A stretch of DNA of 64,000 nt from Sesamum alatum (Eukaryota > Streptophyta > Magnoliopsida > Lamiales > Pedaliaceae), in assembly GCA_034509735.1 (NCBI GenBank), contig JACGWO010000007.1, positions 20,178,046-20,242,045 of the forward strand. Direction: 5' to 3'. A program made the translations under genes and the position numbers. Numbering within the stretch: the first letter of the stretch is position 1; each line of letters opens with the position of its first letter. The notes below the pieces were generated by a model that was not told the origin of the DNA, made no database searches, and worked only from the letters and a program-made list of their open reading frames with translations. Positions 45,854-59,622 of this stretch are shown one piece after another.

Positions 45854-46524
45854 TGAAAGAATCGGGTACGGCCCCCCCAATGCAACGGAAGTGTAAAATG
45901 CGTAATTTTAGGCATAATTTTAAACGAATTCAAACGGGTGTTCCCTTTGAAGTTTCCAGGCGTTCGGTGTTTGTTAAGAGCATAATAACATAAAATAAAA
46001 ATACTGGACTTGTGGCTAAAGTATTTAAAACAAACGGTACAAGAATGTAAATCAGAACCTACCTTTTGTTTACGAAATGTAGGACCGGTACTAGCGTTGT
46101 TCCTTCTTCTTTTTCGTTTCTCCTTCCGTTTACTTGAGGATCCAAATTAGAATCCCTATAATTTGTCCACACCACACTATGAAATGTATATCTTCGAATC
46201 TATTGCTATATAGAATTAGAGAAAAGAAGAAACAAATAACTCCAAATGAACACTATTGATTAGTGCTATTGAAATATTTTTGGTTCACTCCTTTCCACAA
46301 GGTATGAACACGAAAAGGAAAAAATTGTAGAGGTCTTTAGAGTGTTTTTGCTGAAAATTTCGTGCAAGCCTCAATGTCTAAATGTTATGTGAATAGTTTT
46401 GTGTATGTAGAATTTTTGAATTCAAAATTCAACTTCTCTTGTTAACTTCCAAAGCAACCTATATACACACACACACTATCTACTTAACCATACACAGTTA
46501 TAGCAAATAAACTACCCACAAAAC
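45854..46524 (-). mobile_element. L4 LTR 3' part, minus strand, cut by element D
   Basis: Reversed it ends CGATTCTTTCA, with the hairpin near 45925-45960. Its left neighbour is gypsy sequence and not a primer site, so it is a solo LTR or a 3' LTR. D begins at 46525 and the remainder is not in the window. Confidence 0.78.
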
Positions 46525-48763
46525 TGTTAGAATAGGTGACCAGAAAGTCAATGGTATTGGCTGTTCTGAGAACCATTCGTCAATCTGTGAACAAGTAATA
46601 TTATGTTAATGAATGTAGTAAGGATTCATAGGCATGAGTTTGTTGTACATACTGCTTGCATCGTTACGATGTCACAACAAACGCCCACAGACTGAAATAA
46701 CATTTTGGGAAATTGGAACTACGCTTGGAGGTAGGTTCATGAAATCAGTTTCGCCGAACCAGTCTGAAATACTCCAAGTCAAAGGAATCTCGAGACAGGG
46801 CATCGAGAATCCATTTGAGACTTGCACTAAGCATCTGTTGTCGTGTTTCATCGACGGGTGACGAGGATCGTCTAATCAGTGTTAGTGGGTCGGCCTGCTG
46901 GGAGCGGCCGACTGAGGTGACTCGCGGAATCGTCATATGGAAGCCACTCGAGCTTGGTCGGTATGACTCGTATTCCCGGTTCCGATAGTACGGGATTAGT
47001 CCTCGGACTTGAGGATCACGGCAGTCCCCTACATACTAAGGCTGTATCTTGGATCTGGTGAAATTTGACCGATTATATCACATGGTCATCATAAGCCTCG
47101 TCCAGTGCAGTCGGAGTATGTAAGAACGGTGAATTCCAAGATAGGATCTGTCCCCTGTCAAAGGATATGACAGCAAGATCTCCTATGCGCTCGGAGATGG
47201 TTTTAGACTCACAAAGTCTATGGCCATAGCACTTGATGTAGTGGGAAAGGATTTCCTACGTCGAGTTAAACCTATCTCGAGAATTATGCATAGTTGCCTA
47301 GTCAAGGATGGGAACCGACCCTAGACTAAAGGCCGGGAGACAGGCGACAGTAGGACCGTACCCGTATGTATCGAGCGTCGGTAGGACCGCACCTGCGTAT
47401 AACTCGGAGCCTAAATGTTCACACCATAAATTCACCTAGTCTCTAATGCCATGGACCGTTGCTAGATGGTCACCCATGGTAACGGACTACTTTGGTTATG
47501 AAATAACAAGAAGTAGGTCCAAGTCTAGCTGAAAGGTGAACCTAAAGAGTCACACCCGCTACACCAAATGAAAGGGAATTAATTTGGAATTAATTCCGGG
47601 AGAAGGTTTAATTTAATGGAATTAAATTATACTTCTTGGAGGTTCAAGCCTCGATGAATTATTTGGAATAATCGGGCTTGAGTTCATAAATTAGATTTAT
47701 GAATTTTATAAAGCATGGGCTTTCCTTTTAATTAGATTAAAAGGGTGAATTAATTAATTAGTGGCTTGGTATATTAAATAGGATTTAATATAAAGTCCAT
47801 GCGACTATTTAATTTAGAATTAAATAATCGCATTCTATGGAATTAATTAATGGGCTTGGTATATTAAATACGATTTAATATAAAGTCCATGGACTATTTA
47901 ATTTAGAATTAAATAAGTCATTTTCATTAATTAATTAATGGGCTTAGTACATTAAATATGATTTAATATAAAGTCCATGGGAATATTTAATTTAGAATTA
48001 AAGAGGCCCATTCCATAAAGCCCATCAAAATGGATGGACAAGATTTGATCTAGAGAATGATGAGATGAAGGGCCATGATTAATTTGACTTAATCAAAGCC
48101 TAATTTGACTAGGATTTGACTAGGTCAAAATCCTAGTCAAAGTGTGTCTCTTTGGAAGAGTTTGAGAAGGAATAGGAAATTCCATCTTCTATAAATACTC
48201 AAAAAACACACACTCACACCTAGTAATCTCTACAACTCTCAGCTCTCAATTCCCTCTCAAGATTTCGTCCACCCCTCTTTCTTCTCTCCAAGAATTCTAC
48301 TTTGTTCTTCTTGATTTTATTCAAGTTAAGAACATAAGAGACATTGATTGCGTTAATTCATAGCGTGTATCGATGTCTTTTCTCCCCAAAATAATTTCTT
48401 GCTAGCACAAGGGTTGTTTGCTTTCCAGTGGAGCGAGTGAGATGATTTAGAGAGTCTCTTCTTTGAGATCTTGGTGCAAAACGAAGAACAATGCATGTAG
48501 CCGAAACGAAGACAAAACTACAACCGGGTAGGTTCTTTAATTTCGTTTTTTCGGTTTCAATTCTATGGCCTCCATGTTGTGTTTTATTGAACATGAGATA
48601 CACCAAACGCCCGGGAGAACCAAGGGCACACCCCTTGATTCGTTTATGTATGTTATGCATGATTTAAATTCCATTTAATTATGCTTTGTATTTTTTATTA
48701 CGCATTCTTTCGCGCTTCCGCTATACCGCGCTCATCTCCCGGGACGATCTACATAATCTTTCA
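46525..48763 (+). mobile_element. 5' LTR of copia element D (L1)
   Basis: A complete LTR from TGTTAGAATAGG to TAATCTTTCA, followed by a primer site. It contains the conserved block near 47432, three tandem AT units, a TTGAC cluster near 48090-48140 and TATA at 48188-48197. Confidence 0.92.
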
Positions 48764-48764
48764 G

Positions 48765-48776
48765 TGGTATCAGAGC
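48765..48776 (+). other. Primer-binding site of element D
   Basis: TGGTATCAGAGC one base after the LTR, proving that this is a 5' LTR and not a solo LTR. Confidence 0.92.
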
Positions 48777-49011
48777 CCGGTTCGGTGTATAGGCCTAGAA
48801 TTCTATGTGCTATGTGCGTTTAAGCATGATAAACGTGTTTTAATTTACGTTTATAGCATGTTTATCGTAGATATTTATTGGCGTTTAATTTTGCATGGGA
48901 TTTTGGATCTTGGTTTTCTTGAATGTGTTAATACATGTTCTAGGGTTGTATTTATCTTGTGGCAGGCTTGGACGACTGTCGGGAGATGGTCAGTGCACGG
49001 CAGGAAGCATG
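48777..49011 (+). other. Start of the D leader, interrupted by element C
   Basis: It resembles the B leader at first (GGTTCGGTGTATAGGCCTAG), then becomes unlike it after about 48930. It resumes at 59628 beyond C. Confidence 0.6.
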
Positions 49012-49016
49012 TGGGA

Positions 49017-50964
49017 TGAAAGAGATTGTGGATCGTCCCAGGAAATTGCGCGAATGCGGAAGCGCAGTATAAAATTAAAATTGCGGAATTAAACAATGCT
49101 TTAATTAAATAAAGAACACGTTCAAAGGGTGTGCCTTTGAAATTCCCGGGTGTTCGGTGTATCTCATGAATTAAAGCATACAACAATCATGGAGGCCATA
49201 GAGTTAAAAAATAAAGAGGGACGAAACTCTAAAACGAGACCTACCCGTTGTCGTTTTCGTCTTCAACGGCTACTCGCGTTGTTCCCCGTTTTCCACCAAG
49301 ACCTCGTTCTTGAGATCCTCCAAATCGTGACACACGATCCACCCACGTATTCTTGCACGTCGTGCTAGCAACGAACAAGTGTTTTCAAGAACAAGTGTTT
49401 TCAAGCGTTAGTTCTAATGTTCCAAGAACAAGAGAACAAGAAAAAAACAATTTTCTTGGAGAGTGGGAGAGAGAGAGAGGCGGACGAGAGAGAGGAGAGG
49501 AGAGTGTGTGTTGTGTGTGTTTTCAAGAATCATCATCCTTCAAATTGTACGAGGCTAGGGGTTTATATAGAGGAGGAGTTTAATCCTCTTTAAACTCCAA
49601 CTCTAAGAACTCTATGTTGACTAGGATTTTGACCTAGTCAAAGTCCTAGTCAAACTAGTGTTTGACCTAGTCAAACCAATCCTAGCCATCCATCTCTCCT
49701 TTCCATCTCCACCGTTGATTTAATTTAATGGAATATTTAAAACCTATTTAAATATTCCAAAAGGCTTAAATAAATATAAATATTTATTTTAAGCCCATTA
49801 AATAAATTCCTTTAATAAATCTAATTTATTAATTTAATTCCTTTTATCAAATAGAAGGAATTAATTCTCCAAGAAAATAAAGGACCCGATTAAATCCAAT
49901 TTAATCATTCCTATTCTCCAATATTTAATTCTAAATTAAATACTAAATGTGTGTGTGGATAGTGTGTGACTCTTTAGGTTCACCTTTCAGCTAGACTTGG
50001 TCGGATTCCAAGAATCCGTCCGTTACCATGGGTGGCCATCTAGCAATGGTCCATGGTACTAGAGAATAGGTGAAATATTCGGGATGAACATTTAGGCTCT
50101 AACAGTACACTTGTCCTTCTGTCTACGGTCTCACCACTTAGGGTCTAGGGCACGGAAAATGCAGGTACCCATTTTGGACCTAAGTGTCGGTCTGTCCTTA
50201 CTAAACGCTGCAAAGGAATCCTTCCCTTCTGTTCAGTTACTGTGGCCACAGATTTTAGGGACAAGACACAGAGCATACGTGAGACTCAACTGTCAATGCC
50301 TTTTGACAGGAGACAGATCCTTTCTTGGAAACTACTGTCACTCAGTATACCAGAGCTGCACGAGACATGGCTTATGACTACTCAAGTGCTTCTTGGCAAT
50401 CTCTCACCATATCTAAGATACAGACCTGATATACAGGTAAACTCAGAAGTTCCTCAAGTCAAAGGACTTGACCTGTACTGTCGGAACCGGGAATACACGT
50501 CATACCTTGCTGACCATACTAAAGGTCCTCCGTAAGACGGTTCCCGCGAGTCACCTCAGTCAGCTGCTCCCTAGCAGGCTAACCCACTAACATTGCTTAG
50601 ATGACCTTCGTCACCCATCGATGAAACACGACAGCAGATGCTTAGTGCAAGTCTCAAGTGGAATCTCGGTACCCATTTTCGAGATTCCTTGACTTGGAGA
50701 TTTCGGACTGATTCGGCAAGACTGATTTCATGGACCTACCTCCAAGCGTAGTCCGAGCCCCCGAAATAGGTTCTCAAGCCAGTGGGCTTTGTTTGTGTAG
50801 CGAACAGATATGTAATAGCAATGTATAAGTGAACGCAAACAAAGTAACGCCATATGAATCTCACTTCTTTATTCATAAATATTTTATCAACACATACTGA
50901 AATTGTCTAGACATAGGTTACATTTTCCTGCCAAGATTGGCTTACATGGTCACCTATTCTAACA
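49017..50964 (-). mobile_element. 3' LTR of element C (L2)
   Basis: A 1948-bp LTR with TATATAA near 49563 and a TTGAC cluster near 49615-49680. It matches 57646-59622. On its right lies the polypurine tract, read in reverse as CAAGTGGGAGAT (50965-50976). Confidence 0.93.
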
Positions 50965-52620
50965 ATCTCCCACTTGACCTTTAAAGCCAATCGCCATATG
51001 CCTAATCCCCATCTTCTCAAGATGTTGCGTATGAGCGCTCTGCGACATAGGCTTTGTCAGCGGATCTGTTGTGTTGTCTGCTGAGTTGACTCGGTCCACC
51101 CGAACGTCACCTCTTCCTACCATTTCTCTAAGAAGATGGTAGCGTCTAAGAATGTGTTTGGAGCGGTGATGAGATCTCAATTCCTTTGCTTGCGCTATTG
51201 CACCGTTGTTATCACCGAAGATGACAATAGGCTCGGCGATACTAGGCACCACACCCAATTCTTGGATGTAGTTTCTCATCCAAACCGCTTCCTTAGCAGC
51301 TTCTGAAGCTGCTATGTATTCAGCCTCTGTAGTGGAGTCAGCAGTGGTTGCTTGCTTGGAAGTTTTCCAAGCCACTACCCTCCATTGAGCTTGAATACGT
51401 AACCCGATTGAGACTTGGCATCATCGTCATCAGACTGGAAGCTAGCGTCGCTAAAGCTTTCCAGGATCAGCTCTCCATTGCCATAGAGTAAGAACATTTC
51501 CTTAGTCCTCCTTAGGTACTTAAGGATGCCCTTAACAACATTCCAATGTGCCTCTCCTTTACAGGACTAATATCTGCTTGTCACGCTCAAAGCGTACGCA
51601 ATGTCAGGTCTAGTGCAGTGAACTGCATATTGGATGCTACCTGCGGCAGAAGCATAGGGGATGACTTTCATCCTTTCAAGTTCCTCATCAGTCTGTGGGG
51701 ACTGTTTCTTGGACAACTTAATCCCATGCCTCATGGGAAGGAATCCTCGTTTGGAGTTGTCCATTCGATATCTTTTTAGGACTTTTCTCCATATACGAGT
51801 TTTGGGTGAGCCCTAACATCCTTTTAGATCTGTCCTGACAATCTGGATTGCCTAGGATGTAGGAGGCTTCACCCAAGTCCTTCATGGAAAACTGGATTGA
51901 CAACCATGCTTTTGTGTCTCCTAACATTCTAACATCATTACCAATGAGTAGATATGTCATCCACATAAAGCACTAGGAACACTAATTGAGCTCCCACTGA
52001 CCTTCTTGTATACACAAGGGTCGGATTCGTTCTTGATGAAGTCATAATCCCCGTATTACTTCATCAAAGTGAATGTTCCAACTTCGGGAGGCTTGTTTGA
52101 GGCCATAGATGGACTTCTAGAGACGACAAACCTTCTGTTCTTCTCCAGTGACCGTGAAACCCTCCGGCTGATCCATATAGATCTCTTCTTCAACGAAACC
52201 GTTGAGGAAAGCCATTTTCGCGTCCATCTGCCATATCTCATAGTCATACCATGCTGCTATGGCGAGCAGGATCTGAATGGACTTAGCCATGGCTACTGGC
52301 GAGTAGGTATCCTCAAAATCGACCCCGGGTCGTTGAGTGTATCCCTTAGCTACAAGCCTTTCCTTAAAGGTTGTGACTTCTCCATCAACGCCAAGTTTGC
52401 GCTTGTAAACCCACTTACAGCCCACTGGCTTAACACCTTTCGGTGGATCTACAAGTCTCCAGACTTGGTTCTCGTTCATGGAGTCCATTTCGGTTTTCAT
52501 GGCCTCAAGCCATTTCCCGGAGTCGATGTCAGACATCGCTTCTCCATATGTCTTAGGATCGTTATCCAAAAGTCCCGGTCGTACTTAGAAAGCATATCTC
52601 ACTGGAGGTCTGGACTCTCT
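50965..52620 (-). pseudogene. pol: Copia RT and RNase H of element C
   Basis: The RT N-terminal part (52117-52569) reads KWLEAMKTEMDSM, WVYKRKLGVDGEV, FKERLVAKGYTQRPGVDFE and WQMDAKMAFLNGFVEEEIYM, the copia RVT_2 signature. Downstream the frame is broken, and the catalytic YVDD region survives only out of frame near 51960. RT continues as IGNDVRMLGDTKAWL and YASAAGSIQYAVHCTRPDIAY. RNase H (50975-51375) shows STTEAEYIAASEAAKEAVW, DNNGAIAQAKE and RSKHILRRYH. Together they would copy RNA to DNA. Several indels disable it. Confidence 0.92.
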
Positions 52621-55040
52621 AGTTAGACCTACGGAGAATGGGAACGTCAGTGGTGACTGTGGGCGCTGACTGTATCGGAGCCCGGCGGTTCAGGGACCGG
52701 GGCTGGCTGTTCCTGAGGCTGTCCTTCATGCCTAGCATATTGGAACTCCTCGAGGTTGGTCAGCCCTTCGGCTGTCTATCCTGAATCCTCTAGTGAGGGT
52801 TCCGCGGCTACCTCTGATAGCTTGATTCCATCACTTGATTCCTCAAGATCAGCTCATCAGGGTTGGACATCCTCTGGGAAGCCTTGCTCCAAGAATACTG
52901 CATTCCTTGAAACAAACACCTTTTGTTCCAAGGGGTCATAAAAAGTAATAACCCGCAGTTTCTTTAGGGTATCCAACGAACCTGCATAAGCTAGACCTAG
53001 ATTCCAGCTTATCTCTCCCACTAACTTCTTGACGTATGCGGGGCTACCCCACACTTTCAAGTAGTTGTAGGATGCAGGCTTTGTCGTGCCATATCTCATA
53101 TGGCGTTTGGGTCAATGCACTGGTAGGCGCCAAATTCAGCAACTTGGCTGTCGTTTCTAGTGCATAGCCCCAAAAGGATAAGGGCAATTTGGTAAAACTC
53201 ATCATGGACCGAAACCATGTCCAACAGGGTTCGATTTCTCCTTTCAGAGACACCATTTAATTGTGGTGTTCCGGGAGGTGTCCATTCTGATATTTATACC
53301 ATGTTCTTTTAGAATAATCTAGGAACTCGGTACTAAGGTATTCACCGCCTCGGTCTGACCGTAGGACTTTAATTTTGCAGTTGGTCTGGTTCTCTAATTC
53401 AAGTCTGAATTCTTTAAACCTCTCAAGAGCTTCAGACTTGTACCTCATTAGGTAAACATAACCATACCGTGAATGATCATCGGTAAAAGGTTATGAAGTA
53501 GGAGAATCCACCTCGGGCCTGCGTCCTTAAAGTGGTCCACATACGTCTATATGGACCAAGTCCAACAGACCTGTGGCAAGCCCGCTTTGTCCTACAAAGG
53601 GCTTCTTGGTCATTTTCCTTCTTAGACACGATTCACAAGTTGGTAGCTCACTCAAGTCCCCTACCTCTAGATTCTTTGAGTCTGCCAACTTTTCCATCCT
53701 ATCTTAGGTATATGTGACCTAGCCTAGCGTGCCACAGTCGTGCGTTTCCATTATTATCTAATTTACGTTTGTGTTGAACGTTAGAACGAAGTTCGTTTGT
53801 TGCAAGATATTATAGCCCGTTATTTAATGTACCAAGGAGATGAGCAATTCCACACCTCATCAAATAAAAATCAATTTTTATTGATTCTAAACTCATAACC
53901 ACTATTGTCCAACAATGGAATGGAAATGATGTTTTTAATCATACTAGGTACAAAATAAACTTGCTCTAATTCTATGCTAATGGTATCACTAATCACTAAA
54001 GTGGCGGATCCTACTGGCTTCTGCCGAGATGGCCTTTGCCATTCCCAAGCTTTAGGATCATATCCCCGCTACCCAGTTTTCTGCTTCTTTTCAGCACCTG
54101 CAAGTCATTGCAAATGTGAGCTCCACAGCCGGTATCTAATACCCAAGAGGCCAGAAATTAGTGACCATGGTAACCTCAATCACAAAAATACCTTGGTTCG
54201 AGAAGAGTTTGGGGCACTCTCTCTTCCAATTCCCTTTCTCACGGTAGTTGATACATATGTCATATGCCTTTTGACTGTTGCTTGGAGACAACCTTTCCCT
54301 TTCCTTTGCCTTTTCCTTCTTTGGCAATGGGAACACTCTTAGCGTTCATAGCTGCTTTGACGGCCTTTCCCTTCCCTTTCTTCTTTTTCCAACATCCGGC
54401 ACCCTAGCCTTTCGTCTTGGAAGTCGAAGCACCTCCAAACAATACCGAAGGCGTGGACTTCTTAGTCGTTGCCTCGTATTGCACCAAACATATTAATCAA
54501 CTCATGAATGCCCTTCTCAAGTGCGTTTCATGTTATAGTTGACGATAAATTGGTCGAAGGAGGGTGGGGAGTGACTGAAGGATCACATCTATGTACGTTT
54601 CATTGTCGAGACCTGCCTTTAGGTCCTCGAGCTTTTCCACCAGGGTAAGCATTTTAACCCCGTGCTCTTGTATAGAGGATCCTTTTCTCATTTCAGTTCC
54701 AAAGAACGCATTGGTCGCGACATACCTAGTATGTCGGTCCGGGACTGTATAGCAATCCTTAAGGCGAGCCATAATGGAAGGGACATCGTCTAGCCTTTCA
54801 TATTGCTTCTGAATTTGATTCGTCATGAAACAAGTATGACACTACGGACCTTCCGGTTATTCTTATGCCAAGTCTGGAACGTCTCACGTTCTTCTGGCGT
54901 GGATCCTTCCGGTAGGGTCTAGGGAGAGGCTCGTCATGACGTAGCCTTGGTTCTCATAATCCAGGACTATCCTGAGATTGCGCAACCAGTCGTTGTAATT
55001 GGTTCCATTGAATTTGTTTGTCTCAAGAATGGTTGAAATG
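52621..55040 (-). pseudogene. gag-pol: Copia gag, protease and integrase of element C, no start codon
   Basis: From right to left: a gag frame at 54533-54826 (IQKQYERLDDVPSIMARL) and a knuckle at 54230-54300 that reads CINYREKGNWKREC, with the second Cys changed to Tyr and the His to Asn. Next come protease remnants, an integrase core piece (VLRSDRGGEYLSTEFL, near 53310), and integrase C-terminal frames with LNLAPTSALTQTPYEIW and VWGSPAYVKKLVG. Relative to B, the start codon and adjacent leader are deleted near 55040. At least six breaks occur. It is non-functional. Confidence 0.9.
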
Positions 55041-55061
55041 TGATTTTCGGGAAATCCTTTC

Positions 55062-55929
55062 TGAAAGAATGTGTGGATCGTCCCGGGAGATTAACACGAA
55101 TAGCGGAAGCGCGAAATAGTGCGTAATAAAAATTACAAAGCATAATTAAATGGAATTTAAACTATGCATAATATACATAAACGAATCAAGGGGTGTGCCC
55201 TTGATTCTCCCGGGCGTTCGGTGTATCTCATGTTCAATAAAACACAACATGGAGGCCATAGAATTGAAATCGGAAAAAATGAAATTAAAGAACCTACCCG
55301 GTTGTAGTTTTGTCTTCGTTTCGGCTACACGCATTGTTCCCCGTTTTGCACCAAGATCTCAAAGAAGAGACCCTCTAAATCATCTCACTCGCTCCACCGG
55401 AAAGCAAACAACCCTTGTGCTAGCAAGAAATTATTTGGGGAGAAGAGACATCGATACACGCTATGAATTAACGCAATCAATGTCTCTTATGTTCTTAACT
55501 TGAATAAATCAAGAAGAACAAAGTAATATTCTTGGAGATTAAATAAAAGGGATGGACGAAAATTGAGAGGGAATTGAGAGATGAAAGTTGTAGAGAATAC
55601 TAGGTGTGAGTGTGTGTTTTTTGAGTATTTATAGAAGATGGAATTTCCTATTCCTTCTCAAACTCTTCCAAAGAGACACACTTTGACTAGGATTTTGACC
55701 TAGTCAAATCCTAGTCAAATTAGGCTTTGATTAAGTCAAATTAATCATGGCCCTTTCATCTCATCATTCTCTAGATCAAATCTTGTCCATCCATTTTTGA
55801 TGGGCTTTATGGAATGGGCCTATTTAATTCTAAATTAAATATTCCCATGGACTTTATATTAAAATCCTATTTAATATACTAAGCCCATTAATTAATTAAT
55901 GGAATGGACTTTATTTAATTCCAAATTAA
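55062..55929 (-). mobile_element. Truncated L1 LTR inside element C
   Basis: Plus-strand sequence opens TGAAAGAATGTGTGGATCG (LTR 3' end) and follows L1 to AATTCCAAATTAAC, then stops at 55929. The C leader resumes at TAGCACGCCCCTG, equal to 14596 in B. About 570 bp of leader, with the palindrome pair, is missing around it. Confidence 0.85.
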
Positions 55930-57632
55930 CTAGCACGCCCCTGTTGGATGATCACGAGCCCGAATCCTATGCGATCCACTGAGCCCGCAGTGAATCTATG
56001 GTCAATCTAGGGTTGGTCCTACACTATTACATTAATAGTAACCCAATCATCATTCTGATGGGCCTTGGTCTCTTTTATCTTTCTTCACTTCATGGAAACG
56101 CCTTGGAACCTCCAGTCTGGGCTCTCCATGTGGACCTTCATTCTTCTCCATCAATTACATAAAATAAATCTCACTCCTATTCTACTCTCATTACATATTA
56201 AAAAAATAGAAACCCCAGCGAAAACCCGGGGGGAGTACATGAGGGAGATAGAATGCCTTATTATTCCAAGGCAACTAGAAAGAGAAGAGGAGAAAATAAT
56301 AAAAGAGGCACACAGGCCCAACAGAAAATTAAACCATACATTCGGTTTAGGGCTCGTGATCTTTCTTTTTCCATCCAACACACATAATCATATGATCTAA
56401 TCACATAATTACAACATACCAATAATTCATGATATCCGATCATAATTATCCAAGATAAAAAATAAATAAACAAGTGCGTAACGTGTGAAAATATAACATA
56501 ATGGTTGGTAATAATATTTTTCTCGTTTTAGGAAATCCCTTCCTCATTATTTCTAAGTAAAATATCCCCGGGATTCAAAATCCAATATATTTTACTCCCC
56601 AAAATAATGTCTTCGAAATTAAGGCAAAATTGAACCAAAAAATGAATTTTCAGAATTTAATTAAAATTAAAAAGCTGAAAAGTAAAATAAAAATAAAAAA
56701 TAATACTAGGGTTTAAAACCCTAGAAGCACCGGGCCGCCGCCGGCCACCGCCACCAGCAGCAGCCTGCCGGCGTGCGCGCAGGGCAGCAGGCCCAGCCTG
56801 CCAACCCCTGCGCGCGCGCAAGCGCTGCCTGGCCGGGCGCGCGTGCAGGCCTCTGCCTGCGTGTGCGCAGGCCTGGTCGGCAGCGCTCTGCGCGGCCTGG
56901 TGTTCCGGCAGGCCGTCGCGCGCGCAGGCTCCCCTGCATCATGCGCGCGGTGGCCTGCTGGTCGTCAGCCGGCAACCTGCGCCTGTGCAGCGCACATGCA
57001 GACGGGCACTAGGCACGCCTGGCGGCACTGCCTGGTGTACGTCCGCACGCGGACTCTCCGCCCACATCCGTGCGCGTGCGCGCGCGCATGAGCGCGCCTG
57101 TTGGGCGCGCGCGCGTAGATACCCTCGTCTGCGTGCGCGCGCCGCGCCTGGAGGCGCCGCCCTGCGTGCGCACCTGCGCGCGGCAAGGGGCACGCAAACA
57201 CCTGCACGCTGGCCGTTGGCGCGTGCGCGCGGGCTCCCCTGCCCGTTTGCATGCCCGCCCGGCCAGCACCTGCCTGAGGCCCGGCCGCGCTGCCTGCCTG
57301 GATGGCAGCGCGCGGCCCTGCGTGACCAGCTGGGCGGCTGCGCGCAGACTTCCCTTTCCTGCGCGCGCGTCTGCCCTGCCTGCTGCGCACGGCAGCGCGC
57401 GGCCAGCCTCCGGCTGGTCGGCTGCGGCGTTTTCTTCGTTTTTCTCGTTCAATTTCCACCCTCGTTTCCCAAGAAAAAACAGAAAATACCAATTTTGCAG
57501 AATTCACACGAATTAAAAGCAATAAAACAACATGCTTTAATAATCAAGAAAGTCAAGAATTAATTAAAACATGCCAAAACACGTTTCATGCTTAAAACGC
57601 ACATAAAACCCTAGGCCTATACACCGAACCGG
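55930..57632 (-). other. Remaining leader of element C
   Basis: It aligns with 14596-16118 of B. It has a GC island (56722-57435) and the telobox palindrome CTAGGGTTT / AAACCCTAG (56706-56724). The segment nearest gag is lost. Confidence 0.78.
56722..57435 (-). repeat. GC-rich, hairpin-forming island of element C (longest form)
   Basis: About 714 bp, longer than the 530 bp in B. It includes inverted repeats such as GCAGGC / GCCTGC near 56842-56860 and a block near 57110-57160 resembling the B repeat unit (GTCTGCGTGCGCGC, then CCTGGAGGCGCCGCCC). Open frames on both strands are Ala/Arg-rich and compositional. Confidence 0.8.
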
Positions 57633-57644
57633 GCTCTGATACCA
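57633..57644 (-). other. Primer-binding site of element C
   Basis: GCTCTGATACCA on the plus strand, one base from the LTR edge. Confidence 0.92.
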
Positions 57645-57645
57645 C

Positions 57646-59622
57646 TGAAAGAGATTGTTGGATCGTCCCTGTAAATTGCGCGAATGCGGAAGCGCGGTAT
57701 AAAATTAAAATTGTAGAATTAAAACATGCTTTAATTAAATAAAGAACATGTTCAAAGGGTGTGCCTTTGAAATTCCGGGTGTTCGGTGTATCTCATGATT
57801 AAAGCATACAACAATCATGGAGGCCATAGGGTTAAAAATAAAGAGGGACGAAAAATCTAAAACGAGACCTACCCGTTGTCGTTTTCGTCTTCAAACGGCT
57901 ACTCGCGTTGTTCCCCGTTTTGCACCAAGACCTCATTCTTGAGATCCTCCAAATCGTGACACACGATCCACCCACGTATTCTTGCACGTCGTGCTAGCAA
58001 CGAACACGTGTTTATGGAGAGGATAGATCAACCATGCGTTATGAATTAACGGGATTGATCTTCCTTAGTTCTAATGTTCCAAAAACAAGAGAACAAGAAA
58101 AACCAATTTTCTTGGAGAGTCGGAGAGAGAGAGAGGCGGACGAAGAGAGGAGAGGAGAGTGTGTGTTGTGTGTTTTTCAAGAATCATCATCCTTCAAATT
58201 GTAGGAGGCTAGGGGTTTATATAGAGGAGGAGTTTAATCCTCTTTAAACTCCAACTCTAAGAACTCTATGTTGACTAGGATTTTGACCTAGTCAAAATCC
58301 TAGTCAAACTAGTATTTGACCTAGTCAAAACCAATCCTAGCCATCCATCTCTCCTTTCCATCCCAACCGTTGATTTAATTTAATGGAATATTTAAAACCT
58401 ATTTAAATATTCCAAAAGGCTTAAATAAATATAAATATTTATTTTAAGCCCATTAAATAAATTCCTTTAATAAATCTAACTTATTAATTTAATTCCTTGT
58501 ATCAAATAGAAGGAATTAATTCTCCAAGAAAATAAAGGACCCGATTAAATCCAATTTAATCATTCCTATTCTCCAATATTTAATTCTAAATTAAATACTA
58601 AATGTGTGTGTGGATAGTGTGTGACTCTTTAGGTTCACCTTTCAGCTAGACTTGGTCGGATTCCAAGAATCCGTCCGTTACCATGGGTGGCCATCTAGCA
58701 ACGGTCCATGGCACTAGAGACTAGGTGAAATATTCGGGGATGAACATTTAGGCTCTAACAGTACACTTGTCCTTCTGTCTACGGTCTCACCACTTAGGGT
58801 CTAGGGCATGGAAAATGCAGGTACCCATTTTGGACCTAAGTGTCGGTCTGTCCTTACTAAACGGCGCAAAGGAATCCTTCCCTTCTGTTCAGTTGCTGTG
58901 GCCACAGATTTTAGGGACAAGACACAGAGCATACGTGAGACTCAACTATCAATGCCTTTTGACAGGAGACAGATCCTTTCTTGGAAACTACTGTCACTCA
59001 GTATACCAGAGCTACACTAGACATGGCTTGTGACTACTCAAGTGCTTCTTGGCAATCTCTCACCATATCTAAGATACAGACCTGATATACAGGTAAACTC
59101 AGAAGTTTCCTCAAGTCAAAGGACTTGACCTGTACCGTTGGAACCGGGAATCCACGTCATACCTTGCTGACCATACTCAAGGTCCTCCGTAAGACGGTTC
59201 CCGCGAGTCACCTCAGTCAGCTGCTCCCTAGCCGGTTAACCCACTGACACTGCTTAGACGACCTTCGTCACCCCTCGATGAAACACAACAGCAGATGCTT
59301 AGTGCAAGTCTCAAGTGGAATCTCGGTACCCATTTTCGAGATTCCTGACTTGGAGATTTCCGAATTGATTCGGCAAGACTGATTTCATGGACCTACCTCC
59401 AAGCATAGTCCCAGCCCCCGAAATAGGTTCTCAGCCCGTGGGCTTTGTTTGCGTAGCGAACAGATATGTAATAGCAATGTATAAGTGAACGCAAACAAAA
59501 GTAACGCCATATGAATCTCACTTCTTTATTCATAAATGTTTTATCAAACACATACTGAAATTGTCTAGACATAGGTTACATTTTCCTGCCAAGATTGGCT
59601 TACATGGTCACCTATTCTAACA
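57646..59622 (-). mobile_element. 5' LTR of element C (L2)
   Basis: A 1977-bp LTR starting (reversed) TGTTAGAATAGGTGACC and ending CTTTCA. A TATATAA-type box lies at 58216-58225 and the conserved block near 58676-58725. Confidence 0.93.

Larger units (their letters stand above)
49017..59622 (-). mobile_element. Full-length copia element C (L2 LTRs), minus strand
   Basis: About 10.6 kb with both LTRs (49017-50964 and 57646-59622), primer site and polypurine tract. It is flanked by the perfect duplication TGGGA at 49012-49016 and 59623-59627. Order from right to left is LTR, primer site, leader with GC island, gag, protease, integrase, RT, RNase H, LTR. It is inactive: frames are broken, and the gag start and part of the leader were replaced by an L1 LTR fragment. 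It inserted into element D. Confidence 0.95.

Noticed and set aside
52069..52626. 185-codon plus-strand frame
   Set aside because: It is antisense to well-supported copia reverse transcriptase on the minus strand.
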